Positions 41,502-50,862 of a stretch of DNA of 64,000 bases are shown one piece after another. The notes beneath the pieces were generated by a model. It saw nothing but the letters and a program-made list of their open reading frames with translations. It was not told the origin of the DNA and did no database searches. Location: NCBI GenBank assembly GCA_016217545.1, contig JACRHT010000002.1:434001-498000 (forward strand), given 5' to 3'. The position numbers and the translations under genes were made by a program. Each line of letters begins with the position of its first letter. Within the stretch, counting starts at the first letter, position 1. The DNA is from Opitutia bacterium. Lineage in GTDB: Bacteria; Verrucomicrobiota; Verrucomicrobiia; Opitutales; Opitutaceae.

Positions 41502-41532
41502 AACCCGCGGCCCGAGCCGCGGGTTTTCTTTT
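41502..41532 (+). terminator. Rho-independent terminator of efp
   Basis: AACCCGCGGC (41502-41511) pairs with GCCGCGGGTT (41516-41525) around CCGA, followed by a T-rich tract to 41532. It is 70 nt after the efp stop codon. Confidence 0.85.
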
Positions 41533-41546
41533 GCCGCATCCCTGAC

Positions 41547-42602
41547 TCAGGACGTCGGCTCGCACGTCGTGCAGACGCGCCGCACGCTGCTGTAACCGAG
41601 CAACTCGACCTGCGGAGAAAAATAGCCATCGCGCACCGCCTCTTCGCGCATCAGGTCCGTGCTGAGGTATTTCTTGTTGTCGTCGCAAAACACGGTCGCG
41701 ACCACCGCGTCGGGACCGAGCCGCTCCTGCGCCGCTAGCGCCGCGAGGAAATTCGCGCCCGACGAAATCCCGAGCGCGAGACCGAGCGAGCGTGCGAGCT
41801 GTTGCGCCATCAGGATCGCGTCGCCGTCGTGCACGGCGATCACCGGGTCGAGTTCGCCGAGTTTCAGAATCGCGGGGATGAACTCATCCGAGATGCCTTG
41901 GATGCGATGGCGGCCGACCTTGTGGCCCGTCGTGAGCGTCGGCGATTCGGCCGGCTCCTCCGGATGCAATTTCGCCGCGGGATTCACGCTCCGCAAATGC
42001 TGCGCGACGCCCATGATCGTGCCACCGGTGCCGACGCCCGCGACAAACGCGTCGGCGCACAATCCCAGTTGCGCGAGCTGCGCCGCGAGTTCCGGTCCCG
42101 TGCCGCGCGCGTGCGCCTCGACATTGGCCTCGTTGGCAAACTGCCGCGGCAGAAACGCCCCGCGCTCCGCCGCAAAATCCTCGGACATCTTGATGCTGCC
42201 GAGAAAACCGCCCTGCTCGCGCGACACCGGCACGATGGTCGCACCGAGGCTGCGAATCAGGTCCTCGCGTTCACGACTCATCCAATTCGGCATGAAGATC
42301 GTCACCGGATGCCCGAGCGCGCGCCCGATCGCGGCGAACGCGATGCCGGTGTTGCCGCTCGTCGCTTCCGCGATCGGTTGTCCCGGGCGAATCTCGCCCC
42401 GCTCGTAGGCGACGCGCAGCACGTGCAGCGCCATGCGATCCTTGATGCTGCCGGTGAGGTTGAACTGCTCCGCCTTGGCGAAAATCCGCCGCGTGCGACC
42501 GCGAAAGCGGAAACGCACTTCGAGCAGCGGCGTGTTGCCGATGAGCGGACGGAGCGCAGCGAACTTTTCCTGCCAAACGCCGGGAGCGGACGCGAGATTC
42601 AT
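41547..42602 (-). CDS. Cysteine synthase-family PLP enzyme
   Basis: A 351-residue fold-type II PLP enzyme. NTPLLEVRF, the PLP lysine in [33 protein letters not shown] and the phosphate loop [13 protein letters not shown] match O-acetylserine sulfhydrylase (CysK/CysM) and related enzymes. [11 protein letters not shown] replaces the GIGAGFIP loop of CysK. The C-terminus extends to [12 protein letters not shown], with a CxxC pair not usual for CysK. Cysteine synthesis from O-acetylserine and sulfide is the likely reaction, but a different nucleophile or acceptor is possible. Start ATG 42600-42602; monocistronic. Confidence 0.85.
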   Translation of the reverse strand: MNLASAPGVWQEKFAALRPLIGNTPLLEVRFRFRGRTRRIFAKAEQFNLTGSIKDRMALHVLRVAYERGEIRPGQPIAEATSGNTGIAFAAIGRALGHPVTIFMPNWMSREREDLIRSLGATIVPVSREQGGFLGSIKMSEDFAAERGAFLPRQFANEANVEAHARGTGPELAAQLAQLGLCADAFVAGVGTGGTIMGVAQHLRSVNPAAKLHPEEPAESPTLTTGHKVGRHRIQGISDEFIPAILKLGELDPVIAVHDGDAILMAQQLARSLGLALGISSGANFLAALAAQERLGPDAVVATVFCDDNKKYLSTDLMREEAVRDGYFSPQVELLGYSSVRRVCTTCEPTS

Positions 42603-42702
42603 GGGGCGGATCGTTTGTGAGCGAACCGCCGCGGCCGCGCAACGCCGGGCACGGGCTTGGTTCTTTCGGCCCAAACGGCGCGTCCCGCGGCCGACTCGGA
42701 CT

Positions 42703-43350
42703 CTATTCGCCGAGTTCGACGACGGCCTTCTGGTAAGCCGCGCTCATTTCATCGGTGCTGCTCGCCGACACCTTCAAGTCGCGCAGCAACCCATCCTTCA
42801 ACCCGTAGATCCAGCCATGGACGGAGAGTTCCTGACCGCGCGCCCACGCATCGCGCACGATGGTGGTCTGCGCGACATTGGCGGCTTGCTCGATGACGTT
42901 CAGCTCGCACAAGCGCGCGCTCCGCGCCGTGTCGTCTCGCAGCAGGTGCAGGCAGCCTTGGTGCTTCTCCTTCACGTCCTGCACGTGGCGCAGCCAGTTG
43001 TCCGCCAAGCCGACCCGCTCGCAGCGCAGCGCAGCGCCGACACCACCGCAACCGTAGTGACCGACCACCATGATGTGTTTCACCTTCAGCACATCGACGG
43101 CGAACTGGATCACGGAGAGACAATTCAGGTCCGTGTGCACGACCACGTTGGCCACATTGCGATGCACAAACACCTCGCCGGGCAGCAGGCCGATGATCTC
43201 ATTCGCCGGCACGCGCGAATCCGAGCAGCCGATCCAGAGATACTCCGGGTTCTGCTGGCGGGAGAGCTTCGCAAAAAACTCCGGGTCGCGCTGCTTGATC
43301 GCCGCGGCCCAGGCCTTGTTCTGCGCAAACAGGTGTGGAAGCTGATGCAT
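42703..43350 (-). CDS. can: Beta-carbonic anhydrase (Can-like)
   Basis: A 215-residue zinc enzyme interconverting CO2 and bicarbonate in the cytoplasm. Zinc ligands and the Asp/Arg dyad are visible as CSDSR (Cys42, Asp44, Arg46) and HYGC (His98, Cys101). The numbering equals that of E. coli Can, which supports ATG 43348-43350 ([14 protein letters not shown]) as the start. The C-terminal [13 protein letters not shown] is typical. Divergent from the GH105 gene; no operon partner. Confidence 0.94.
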   Translation of the reverse strand: MHQLPHLFAQNKAWAAAIKQRDPEFFAKLSRQQNPEYLWIGCSDSRVPANEIIGLLPGEVFVHRNVANVVVHTDLNCLSVIQFAVDVLKVKHIMVVGHYGCGGVGAALRCERVGLADNWLRHVQDVKEKHQGCLHLLRDDTARSARLCELNVIEQAANVAQTTIVRDAWARGQELSVHGWIYGLKDGLLRDLKVSASSTDEMSAAYQKAVVELGE

Positions 43351-43476
43351 GCGACCGCGAAGTTGAGCGAAGAGCGCCCGTGTGGGAAGCCTATCCGCCG
43401 CCACGCATCGCCGACCCGCGGACGCTCCGAATGGACCGCACTTGTCGCCGCGCGGCCCGCCCGTAATTTCCCCGAC

Positions 43477-44607
43477 GTGATCTCCCCTACCCGTTGCCTT
43501 GCTCTCGCCTGCGCTCTCGTCGCCGTCCCGCTCGCCGTCGCGAGTTACGACTTCGGCTCGTGGCCTGCCGGCCAGTCACCCCGCGAGATCGGACGGCGTG
43601 TCGCCGCGAACTTCGTCGCCCGTCCGCACATGCCGATGTGGGAGCCGAAGTTCATCCACTACGCCGAAGCGTGCACTTGGTATGGCGCGTTCCAATTCGC
43701 GCAGATCACCCACGACGACGCGCTGCGCACGCAACTCGTCGCGCGCCTCGAGCCGCTCTTCGGCCCCGAAAAGAATCTCATCCCTGAGCCCTATCATGTC
43801 GACGGCACGGTCTTCGCCATCGTCCCGCTCGAAGCCTACATCCAAACTCGCGACCCGCGCGCGCTCGAAGTCGGCAAGCGCATGGCGGACCGCCAGTGGG
43901 ACGGCGAGCCCTACGGCCCGCGTTTCGCGAAGGATGGCGACAAAGCCTGGAAGGAAAACGTCGCGGCCGGCCTCTCGTGGCAAACCCGCTTCTGGATCGA
44001 CGACATGTTCATGATCACGATGGCGCAGTCGCAGGCTTACCGCGCCACGGGCGAACGCCGCTACATCGACCGCGCCGCGCTCGAAGCCGTCGCCTACCTC
44101 GACCGCCTGCAACAGCCGAACGGACTCTTCTACCACGCCCCCGAAGCGAAACACCACTGGGCGCGCGGCAACGGCTGGATGGCCGTCGGCATGGCCGAAC
44201 TCCTGCGCACGATGCCCAAGGACAGCCCGCACCGCGACCGCATCCTCCGCGGCTACCACGCGATGATGGCCGCGCTCCTCGCCAATCAGGACGCGAACGG
44301 CATGTGGCACCAGTTGATCGATGGTCCGGACTCCTGGCCCGAGACGTCCGGCACCGCAATGTTCACCTACGCTTTCATCACCGGCGTCCAACTCGGCGTG
44401 CTCGACGAAAAAACCTACGGCCCCGCCGCGCGCAAAGGCTGGCTCGCGCTCCTCACCTACCTCGAGGCCGACGCGAATCTCCGCGAAGTCTGCGCCGGCA
44501 CCGGCATCAAGGCCGATCGCGAGCACTACCTGAAGCGCCCGCGCATCACCGGCGATTTCCACGGCCAAGCGCCGCTGCTCTGGTGCGCCGCGGCGCTGCT
44601 GCGGTGA
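43477..44607 (+). CDS. GH105 unsaturated uronyl hydrolase (YteR/RhiN-like)
   Basis: A 376-residue alpha/alpha-barrel hydrolase that removes the unsaturated uronic acid left at the end of oligosaccharides by polysaccharide lyases. A signal peptide (CLALACALVAVPLAVA) suggests a periplasmic enzyme. Family motifs include QTRFWIDDMFMITMAQSQAY with the catalytic Asp, GLFYHAPEAKHHWARGNGWMAVGMAEL, and the late stretch WPETSGTAMFTYAFITGVQLG. GTG 43477 is chosen as it starts the signal peptide. The substrate (rhamnogalacturonan or another uronan) is inferred. It is isolated, 39 kb from the alginate operon. Confidence 0.88.
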   Translation: MISPTRCLALACALVAVPLAVASYDFGSWPAGQSPREIGRRVAANFVARPHMPMWEPKFIHYAEACTWYGAFQFAQITHDDALRTQLVARLEPLFGPEKNLIPEPYHVDGTVFAIVPLEAYIQTRDPRALEVGKRMADRQWDGEPYGPRFAKDGDKAWKENVAAGLSWQTRFWIDDMFMITMAQSQAYRATGERRYIDRAALEAVAYLDRLQQPNGLFYHAPEAKHHWARGNGWMAVGMAELLRTMPKDSPHRDRILRGYHAMMAALLANQDANGMWHQLIDGPDSWPETSGTAMFTYAFITGVQLGVLDEKTYGPAARKGWLALLTYLEADANLREVCAGTGIKADREHYLKRPRITGDFHGQAPLLWCAAALLR

Positions 44608-44640
44608 CGCTCTCTTCGGTCACGCCGCGGCAGTCGCACG

Positions 44641-45036
44641 CTACGCCCCGAGCGTGAACTTGATCGTTTGCACGATGAGCACTCGCGCCGGCTTGCCATC
44701 TTTCTTGGCCGGCTTGAAGCGCCATTTTTTCACCGCCTCGATCGCGGCAGTTGCGAAGTGGACATCTGTCGCGGTGACCGCCTGCACCTGCTCAGTGCGA
44801 CCTTTCTCGTTGATGAGAAAAGCAACCTGAGCCTCGCCTTCGATCGTGCGGTCGCGCCACTCCGATGGATAGGCGGGCGGGGGCACCTCCTTCATCGCGG
44901 GCGGCACTTCGATGTCCTTGGGATAAAAAAACTGCCCCGTAAACTGCACGTCATTTTTCACGGGGTGCAGCACCGGCGGCTTTGCCAATAGGCCGCCTCC
45001 CAGGAGACAGCAGACGCAAACAACAATTCGTTTCAT
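44641..45036 (-). CDS. TonB C-terminal-domain periplasmic protein
   Basis: A 131-residue exported protein. A signal peptide or anchor (MKRIVVCVCCLLGGGLL) is followed by a Pro-rich stretch (EVPPAMKEVPPPAYP) and a TonB C-terminal fold: GEAQVAFLINEKGRTEQVQAV, ATAAIEAVKKWRFKPAKKDG. It lacks the long Pro-rich spacer of classical TonB, so it is probably a TonB-like energy-transduction fragment or a stand-alone TonB-domain protein. No exbB or exbD is adjacent. The next gene upstream on the same strand is the RlmI-type methyltransferase, 56 nt away. Confidence 0.8.
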   Translation of the reverse strand: MKRIVVCVCCLLGGGLLAKPPVLHPVKNDVQFTGQFFYPKDIEVPPAMKEVPPPAYPSEWRDRTIEGEAQVAFLINEKGRTEQVQAVTATDVHFATAAIEAVKKWRFKPAKKDGKPARVLIVQTIKFTLGA

Positions 45037-45092
45037 GGTTTTTGGCCCACTCCAACGAGCACTGACCACTCCACGCTGTCAATCGCGCTGAC

Positions 45093-46382
45093 TTACACCA
45101 CCCGCGCCCAGAGCAGCTTGAGGTAACGGCTCTCGAGGCAATTTGAGTAGACCGGGTGGTCGATGCCGGGGCCGGTGCGGTCGAAGATTTGCAGGCGGCG
45201 ATTCAGGCGGTGCACGCCCTTGATCACGACCTGCTCGAAATCCTCGAGTGAAACCAAGCCCGAACACGAGCACGTGACGAACAGGCCGCCGGGCTTCACG
45301 AGACCCGCCGCGATGGTGTTCAAGTCGGCGTATTTCCGCATGCCCTCGGCGGCGCCGGCCGGCTCGCGCGTCATGACGAACTTCGGCGGGTCGCACAACA
45401 CGAGGTCGAACTGCTCGCCGTTCTTCTGCATCTGCCGCGCGTAGGCGAACGCGTCGGCGTGCACCCACTTCAGCTTGTTCGGTGAAACCTGGTTGAGGTT
45501 CGCGTTGCGGCGGCCTTGCGCGACGGCTTTCTCGTCGAGGTCCACGGCCGTGATTTCCGTCGCGCCGCCGAGCGCGGCGTTGATCGAGAAACCGCCGGTG
45601 TAGCTGCAAAGATCGAGCACACGCAGCCCCTTCGCGAGCTGGCCGAAGCGCCGGCGGTTGTCGCGTTGGTCGCAGAAGAAACCCGTCTTGTGTCCCTCGG
45701 CGAAATCGACCTCGAACTTCACGCCGTGCTCGCGGATGCGCACCTTGTCGGGCGCGCTGGCGGTGATCTCTTTCATCATCGAAGGCTTGATGCCCTCGAG
45801 GCTGCCGAGGTCGTGATCCACGTGCACGCGAACGTGTTTCGTGCCGAGCAACTCGTGGAGCAGCGGCAGCCATTTCGGCAGGCGCTGGAAAATGCCGAGC
45901 GAGTAAACGTCGCAGAACAGCGTGTCGCCGTAGCGATCGATCGTGAGGCCGCTGATGCCATCGCCGTCCGAGCCGACGACGCGGTAGGCGTCGGTGACCT
46001 CGTCGAGCTTGAACAAATCGCGCCGCAACGCGACCGCCCGGCGCAGCGCCGTTTCGAAATACTCCTCGCCCACCGCTTCGGCCGTGTGCGTGACGACGCG
46101 CAGCGGCATCTTGGCGCGCGGGTTGAAGAGTCCCGCGCCGATGCGATTGCCGAACTTGTCGTAGACCGAAACAAAATCGCCCGGCCGCGCGTCGCGCGAG
46201 ACGTCGCCGAGCATGCGCGGGAAAATCGCGGGCTGAAACGTGACGAACTTCAATTGCGCCCACGGCCGCGGCCACTGCGCCTTTTCCTCGGGCGTGGCGG
46301 GGCGGGCCTTCTCGCGCATGAGCGGATTCGGCTCCGGCGCGGCGGGCGTGTTTTCCAGTTCGTCGTCGAATTCTTCGGCCAT
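45093..46382 (-). CDS. Class I SAM rRNA methyltransferase, RlmI-like
   Basis: A 429-residue protein with an N-terminal PUA-like domain (GDFVSVYDKFGNRIGAGLFNP), a central linking domain (DGDGISGLTIDRYGDTLF) and a C-terminal Rossmann methyltransferase: VLDLCSYTGGFSINAALGGA (SAM), AVDLDEKAV and the catalytic motif IV CDPPKF. CSCSGLVSLEDF supplies the motif VI Cys region. The architecture matches RlmI, the 23S rRNA m5C1962 enzyme, though target base and position are inferred. ATG 46380-46382 is preferred over an upstream GTG. The N-terminus has an acidic extension. Confidence 0.88.
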   Translation of the reverse strand: MAEEFDDELENTPAAPEPNPLMREKARPATPEEKAQWPRPWAQLKFVTFQPAIFPRMLGDVSRDARPGDFVSVYDKFGNRIGAGLFNPRAKMPLRVVTHTAEAVGEEYFETALRRAVALRRDLFKLDEVTDAYRVVGSDGDGISGLTIDRYGDTLFCDVYSLGIFQRLPKWLPLLHELLGTKHVRVHVDHDLGSLEGIKPSMMKEITASAPDKVRIREHGVKFEVDFAEGHKTGFFCDQRDNRRRFGQLAKGLRVLDLCSYTGGFSINAALGGATEITAVDLDEKAVAQGRRNANLNQVSPNKLKWVHADAFAYARQMQKNGEQFDLVLCDPPKFVMTREPAGAAEGMRKYADLNTIAAGLVKPGGLFVTCSCSGLVSLEDFEQVVIKGVHRLNRRLQIFDRTGPGIDHPVYSNCLESRYLKLLWARVV

Positions 46383-46433
46383 CGCCTTCACGGAAACGCG
46401 GGGCGCCGCGGCGGGCGACTCATTTCTCGCGGC

Positions 46434-46469
46434 AAAAAAGAGGCCGGTCCCGTGTGCACAGGACCGGCC
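46434..46469 (-). terminator. Rho-independent terminator of thymidine phosphorylase gene
   Basis: GGCCGGTCC (46442-46450) pairs with GGACCGGCC (46461-46469). On the minus strand it is followed by CTCTTTTTT, 38 nt after the stop codon at 46508. Confidence 0.85.
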
Positions 46470-46507
46470 AGGGGTGCCGAAAGCAACGGCGGCAAAACTT
46501 CCTCGCG

Positions 46508-47848
46508 TCAGGCGACGCGCTCGACGACGAGCGGCGGCGGGATCGGACGCTTCGGCGCGAGACGGTAGGCTTCCTTGAAGTAATCGAGCGCCTGCTCGAG
46601 CTTCGCCTCGTCGTTGTAGTGAATCATCATGAGCGGCTCGCCCTGCTTCACCTGCGTGCCGACCTTCTTGATCTCAGACACGCCGACCGCGTGGTCGACC
46701 TTGCCGTGAGAGTCCTTGCCGGCGCCGAGGATGGAAACGCCCTTGGCGATGAACGCGGCATTGATGGTGTGCACGTAGCCGCGCTTAGGCGCGGGCAGCT
46801 TGCGGATGTGTTTCGCCGTCGGGAATTTTTCCGGATGATCGATGAAGGACGTGTCACCGCCCTGGGCGCGGATCATGTCCTTGAACTTCTCGAGCGCGGA
46901 GCCGTCGCTGAGGTGGCGCTGCACCGTCTGCTTGGCGGAGAGCGTGGAGCCCGCGACGCCGGCGAGGCGGACGATTTCCATGCCGAGCTTGAGGACGAGT
47001 TCCTTCATGTCCTCGGGGCCTTCACCCTTGAGGAGCTGAATGGCTTCCTTGATCTCGAGCGCGGTGCCGACGGAATCGCCGAGCGGCTGGTTCATGTCGG
47101 TGACGAGCGCGACGCAGCGGCGCTTCATCGAGCGGCCGACGCGGGTCATGGAGCGCGCGAGCTGCTTGGCTTGCTCGAGGTCCTTGATGAAGGAGCCGTT
47201 GCCCCACTTCACGTCGATGACGAGGCCTTCGGCGCCTTCGGCGAGCTTCTTGGAGAGCACGCTGCCGGTGATGAGCGGGAGGCTCGGGATCGTGCCGGTG
47301 TCGAGACGGAGGTCGTAGAATTTCTGGTCGGCCGGAGCGAGCTCCTTGCTCTGCTCGACGATCGCGCCGCCGACGCGGGCGAGTTGATCGGTGAACTGCT
47401 GGATGCTCAGGTGGCTCTTGAAGCCAGGGACGGCCGCGAGCTTGTCGAGCGCGCTGATGACGTATTGCTGTTCGACGCCGACCATCATCGGCACGACCAC
47501 ACCGCTGGCCATCGCGAGCGGCGCGAGGACGAGGGCGGTCTTGTCGCCGACGCCGCCGGTGGAGTATTTGTCGATCTTCGGCTTGGTGATGTGCGAAAGG
47601 TCGATCACCTCGCCGGACAGCATCATCTCCTCCGTCAGAATCGCCGTCTCCTGCGCGGACATGTTGGCGAAATAAATCGCCATCAAAAGCGCAGCGAGCT
47701 GGTGCTGAGGCATCTCACCGTCGAGGGTCGAGTCGATCAGATAGCGAATCTCCTCTTGGGTGAATTCGCCATTGTCGCGCTTCTTCTCGATCAACGAGGT
47801 GAACGACGGCTTGATGAAACGGCGCGTCGGAATTGGACGTTTTCTCAT
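46508..47848 (-). CDS. Thymidine/pyrimidine-nucleoside phosphorylase
   Basis: A 446-residue enzyme of nucleoside salvage, splitting (deoxy)thymidine or uridine with phosphate. The signature KYSTGGVGDKTALVLAPLAMASG, the PGFKSHLS loop, LPLITGSVLSKKLAEG and DVKWGNGSF are diagnostic for the DeoA/Pdp family. The C-terminal alpha/beta domain has GYVHTINAAFIAKGVSILGAG and GVSEIKKVGTQVKQGEPL. ATG 47846-47848 is chosen; in-frame sequence upstream lacks similarity. It has its own terminator. DeoA and Pdp types are not separable by eye. Confidence 0.9.
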   Translation of the reverse strand: MRKRPIPTRRFIKPSFTSLIEKKRDNGEFTQEEIRYLIDSTLDGEMPQHQLAALLMAIYFANMSAQETAILTEEMMLSGEVIDLSHITKPKIDKYSTGGVGDKTALVLAPLAMASGVVVPMMVGVEQQYVISALDKLAAVPGFKSHLSIQQFTDQLARVGGAIVEQSKELAPADQKFYDLRLDTGTIPSLPLITGSVLSKKLAEGAEGLVIDVKWGNGSFIKDLEQAKQLARSMTRVGRSMKRRCVALVTDMNQPLGDSVGTALEIKEAIQLLKGEGPEDMKELVLKLGMEIVRLAGVAGSTLSAKQTVQRHLSDGSALEKFKDMIRAQGGDTSFIDHPEKFPTAKHIRKLPAPKRGYVHTINAAFIAKGVSILGAGKDSHGKVDHAVGVSEIKKVGTQVKQGEPLMMIHYNDEAKLEQALDYFKEAYRLAPKRPIPPPLVVERVA

Positions 47849-48051
47849 GGAATGTGTCACGGTGGATAAAAGAATCCCGGCCGGGCCGGGCGGCGCAAAG
47901 CCCGCAAAGACAAAGAGTTTCGCGTGTTTAAGCAAGTCTAAAGTAGCGATAGCACGCGATTTCCGCAAGCGGCAATCTCAGCAATTCCCCGAGGCGGGAC
48001 CCCGCAAAAATCCTTCTTGCTCAGCGCCAAGCGCAATTTCTCAATGCCCGG

Positions 48052-49830
48052 ATGGACCTTCCCTTTCACGTCGCCAGCCACGTTGATGCGGCCCTCCGGG
48101 CCGCCGCCGCCCGTTTGGGGCTGGCGGAGCGCGGCTTCCAGCCGGAGGTCCGGGTCGCCGATCCTGCCCACGGCGACTTCCAAGCCAACGGCGCCCTCGC
48201 CTTCGCCAAACGCGAGAAGCAAAACCCGCGCGCCCTCGCCCAGCAGGTGGTCGACGCGCTCGACGCCGACACGCAGGCGGCGTTCGAGATCACGCTCGCT
48301 GGACCGGGCTTCATCAACTTCCGCCTGAAACCCGCGACGCTGCTCGCGTGGCTCGCGCGCTACGATTCCGAAGAACATCTTCACTCCGGCGCCGCGACCG
48401 AGCACGCGCAGCAAACTTGGGTCGTCGACTACTCCTCGCCCAACACCGCGAAGCAGATGCACGTCGGCCACCTCCGCTCGGCCGTGATCGGCGAAGCGAT
48501 TTGCCGCCTGCTCGCCTTCACCGGCGCGCGCGTCATCCGCGACAATCACCTCGGCGACTGGGGCACGCAGTTCGGCAAACTCATCTACGGCTACAAGCGC
48601 TGGGCCGATCCCGTCGCGCTCGCCGCCGATCCGATCGAGGAACTCGAGCGCCTCTACAAACTCGGCAACAACGCCACCGACCCCGAAAAATCTCCCGAGC
48701 CCGAAAAGGCCGCTCGCGAACTCGAAATCGCCCGCGCCGAACTCGTGAAGCTGCAGAACGGCGACCCCGAAAACGTCGCGCTCTGGAAAAAATTCTCCGA
48801 AGTCAGCCTCGCCGCGTTCCAGCAGATCTACGACCGCCTCGGCATCCGCTTCGACCACAACCTCGGCGAATCCTTCTATAACGACAAGGTCGACCGCATC
48901 TACCGCGAGCTCACCGAAACCGGCCTCGCGCAGGAGAGCGAAGGCGCGCTCGTCGTCTTCCATCCCGAGCACCCGCGCTTCAAGACGCAGCCGTTCCTCA
49001 TCCGCAAAGCCGACGGCGCCTCCAACTACGCCTCGACCGACCTCGCGACCGCCGCGTATCGCGCTGAGCACTTCAAGGCCGACGGCATCGTCGTCGTCAC
49101 CGATTTCCGCCAAGCCGACCACTTCGAGCAGCTCTACCTCACGGTCAGAAAATGGTTCGCGGCGAAAAGCTACCGCGTGCCCGAACTGCATCACGTGACC
49201 TTCGGCGCCGTCACCGGCGAAGACGGCAAAGCCCTGAAGACGCGCAGCGGCGACGTGATCAAACTCAAGGCGCTCCTCGACGAGGCCGAAGACCGCGCCT
49301 TCGCGCTGGTCACCGAGAAAAGCCCCGAGTTGTCCGAGACCGAGCGTCGCGACATCGCGCGCGCCGTCGGCATCGGCTCCGTGCAATACGCGGACCTCTC
49401 GCAGAACCGCTCGAGCAACTACGTCTTCTCGTGGGACAAGATGCTCGCGCTCGACGGCAACACCGCGCCGTATCTCCTCTACGCCGTCGCGCGCGTCCGC
49501 TCCATTTTCCGCAAAGCCGAGCTCGATCCGACGCAGCCGCCGACCACCGGCGCCTCCGCGCCCGAGACGCCCCAGGAACTCACGCTCGCCCGCAAGCTCG
49601 TGCAATTCGCCGACGCCGTGCAGCTCGCCACCGCCCAGCTGCGCCCGCACTTCCTCTGCCTCTATCTCTACGAACTCGCCGGCGCCTACAGCGCGTTCTA
49701 CGCCGCGGACAAAGTCATCGTCGACGATCCCGCCGTCCGTGCGCGCCGTCTGCTGCTCTGCCACCGCACGCTCATCGTGCTCGAAACCGGCCTGCACCTG
49801 CTCGGCCTCCGCACGCTCGAGCGGATGTGA
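48052..49830 (+). CDS. argS: Arginyl-tRNA synthetase
   Basis: A 592-residue class I synthetase charging tRNA-Arg. The N-terminal ArgRS domain (FHVASHVDAALRAAAARLG and on to GPGFINFRLKP) is followed by the catalytic core with VDYSSPNTAKQMHVGHLRSAVIG (HIGH motif as HVGH). The degenerate KMSKS region is in GKALKTRSGDVIKL. The C-terminal DALR anticodon-binding domain starts near KMLALDGNTAPYLLYAVARVR. ATG 48052 gives the normal length. It is divergent from the thymidine phosphorylase gene; the 203-nt spacer shows no gene. Confidence 0.95.
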   Translation: MDLPFHVASHVDAALRAAAARLGLAERGFQPEVRVADPAHGDFQANGALAFAKREKQNPRALAQQVVDALDADTQAAFEITLAGPGFINFRLKPATLLAWLARYDSEEHLHSGAATEHAQQTWVVDYSSPNTAKQMHVGHLRSAVIGEAICRLLAFTGARVIRDNHLGDWGTQFGKLIYGYKRWADPVALAADPIEELERLYKLGNNATDPEKSPEPEKAARELEIARAELVKLQNGDPENVALWKKFSEVSLAAFQQIYDRLGIRFDHNLGESFYNDKVDRIYRELTETGLAQESEGALVVFHPEHPRFKTQPFLIRKADGASNYASTDLATAAYRAEHFKADGIVVVTDFRQADHFEQLYLTVRKWFAAKSYRVPELHHVTFGAVTGEDGKALKTRSGDVIKLKALLDEAEDRAFALVTEKSPELSETERRDIARAVGIGSVQYADLSQNRSSNYVFSWDKMLALDGNTAPYLLYAVARVRSIFRKAELDPTQPPTTGASAPETPQELTLARKLVQFADAVQLATAQLRPHFLCLYLYELAGAYSAFYAADKVIVDDPAVRARRLLLCHRTLIVLETGLHLLGLRTLERM

Positions 49831-49841
49831 CGGAAGCTCGG

Positions 49842-49926
49842 GGTGGAACGCGTTGACCTCAATGCGTTCGAGAATTTCCGCCGCCGGACGAACGTTCAAA
49901 GCGCGTTGAGGTCAACGCGCTCCACC
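49842..49926. repeat. Inverted pair of GGTGGA hairpin repeats after argS
   Basis: Copy 1 (plus, from 49842) reads GGTGGAACGCGTTGACCTCA then ATGCG. Copy 2 (minus, from 49926) has lead GGTGGAGCG and the same TTGACCTCAA core. Each arm is self-complementary, and the two are also complementary to each other, giving a 24-bp stem with few mismatches. It belongs with the elements at 38447 and 57926 by its TTGxCC core. Nothing else is seen between argS and 50066. Confidence 0.75.
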
Positions 49927-50066
49927 TCGGCCGCCGGCGAGCGCGCGTTCGCGCCACGACCGGCTTTTGAAATCCGCGTAACTTTGCCTCCCGATCGCGC
50001 CCCGGGTGTTTCGCGGACCAATTCACTCTTGCCGGTGCCTCCGGCCAGCCCAACATTCCCGGCACT

Positions 50067-50834
50067 ATGTCGAGCGGCGCTTCCCCCTCTTCCGGCCCCG
50101 ATTACTACGTCCGCGGCATCAACGACGCCGAGGCGCGCGGCCCGTTCACCGTCGAGCAACTCGCTTCGCTCGCCGAAGCCGGCCAAGTCACCGTCGACAC
50201 CTACTACTACGATCCCGCCACCGAACAGTGGCTCACCTTCGGCAGCAACGAGTCGCTGAAGTCCGCGATCTGGCCGGAGAAAAAGAAACTCGGGTTCAAG
50301 GAAAAGGAATTCAAGGCCGTCAACAAAGCCGACGAAAAGTCGCCCGCCATCACGGTGCAGCAATTCCTCGACGCCGCCGAGGGCAAGACCGACGACACCA
50401 AGGGCAAGAAGGACAAGTCGCTCGACATGATGAAGGCCGCCATGTGGGGCACGAAGGGCGCCGCGATCATCATGTTCGTCAGCGCCGTGGCGCTCATGTT
50501 GCCCGGTCTCGAGGCGCTCACCGCGATGGATTTCGGCAAGCTGCTCGACAAGCCGCTGGTGTTCCTCGGCGCGCTCGACCTCGTCCTCGGCCTGCTGCTG
50601 CTGCTCGGAGTCATCAGCCTCTATCCCTTCGTGCGCTTCCGCGCCGTGTTCGGATTCGGCTTTCTGGGTTTCATTCTCTGGACGCAGGGTGAACCGGTCG
50701 CGATCGCCGCTCTGGCCGCCGGCTCGGCCGGGCTCTATTTCAGCACGATTTTCCTGAGTTACATCCCGCTCGGCGTCGCGCTGCTCGCCGGCATCGGCGG
50801 CATGGCCGCCCTGGCGGGCATGAACCTGTTCTGA
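50067..50834 (+). CDS. GYF-domain membrane protein
   Basis: A 255-residue protein. The N-terminal bacterial GYF_2 domain is about residues 11-65 (DYYVRGINDAEARGPFTVEQL, ending near TEQWLTF). A charged linker is followed by four or so membrane helices from about residue 125, including IMFVSAVALMLPGL and LVLGLLLLLGVISLYPF. GYF domains bind proline-rich peptides, so it may be an inner-membrane adaptor; no partner can be named. The yihY-like gene follows after 28 nt. Confidence 0.8.
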   Translation: MSSGASPSSGPDYYVRGINDAEARGPFTVEQLASLAEAGQVTVDTYYYDPATEQWLTFGSNESLKSAIWPEKKKLGFKEKEFKAVNKADEKSPAITVQQFLDAAEGKTDDTKGKKDKSLDMMKAAMWGTKGAAIIMFVSAVALMLPGLEALTAMDFGKLLDKPLVFLGALDLVLGLLLLLGVISLYPFVRFRAVFGFGFLGFILWTQGEPVAIAALAAGSAGLYFSTIFLSYIPLGVALLAGIGGMAALAGMNLF

Positions 50835-50862
50835 CCTCCGCGGCCACTCGTGCCGCGCTCCC

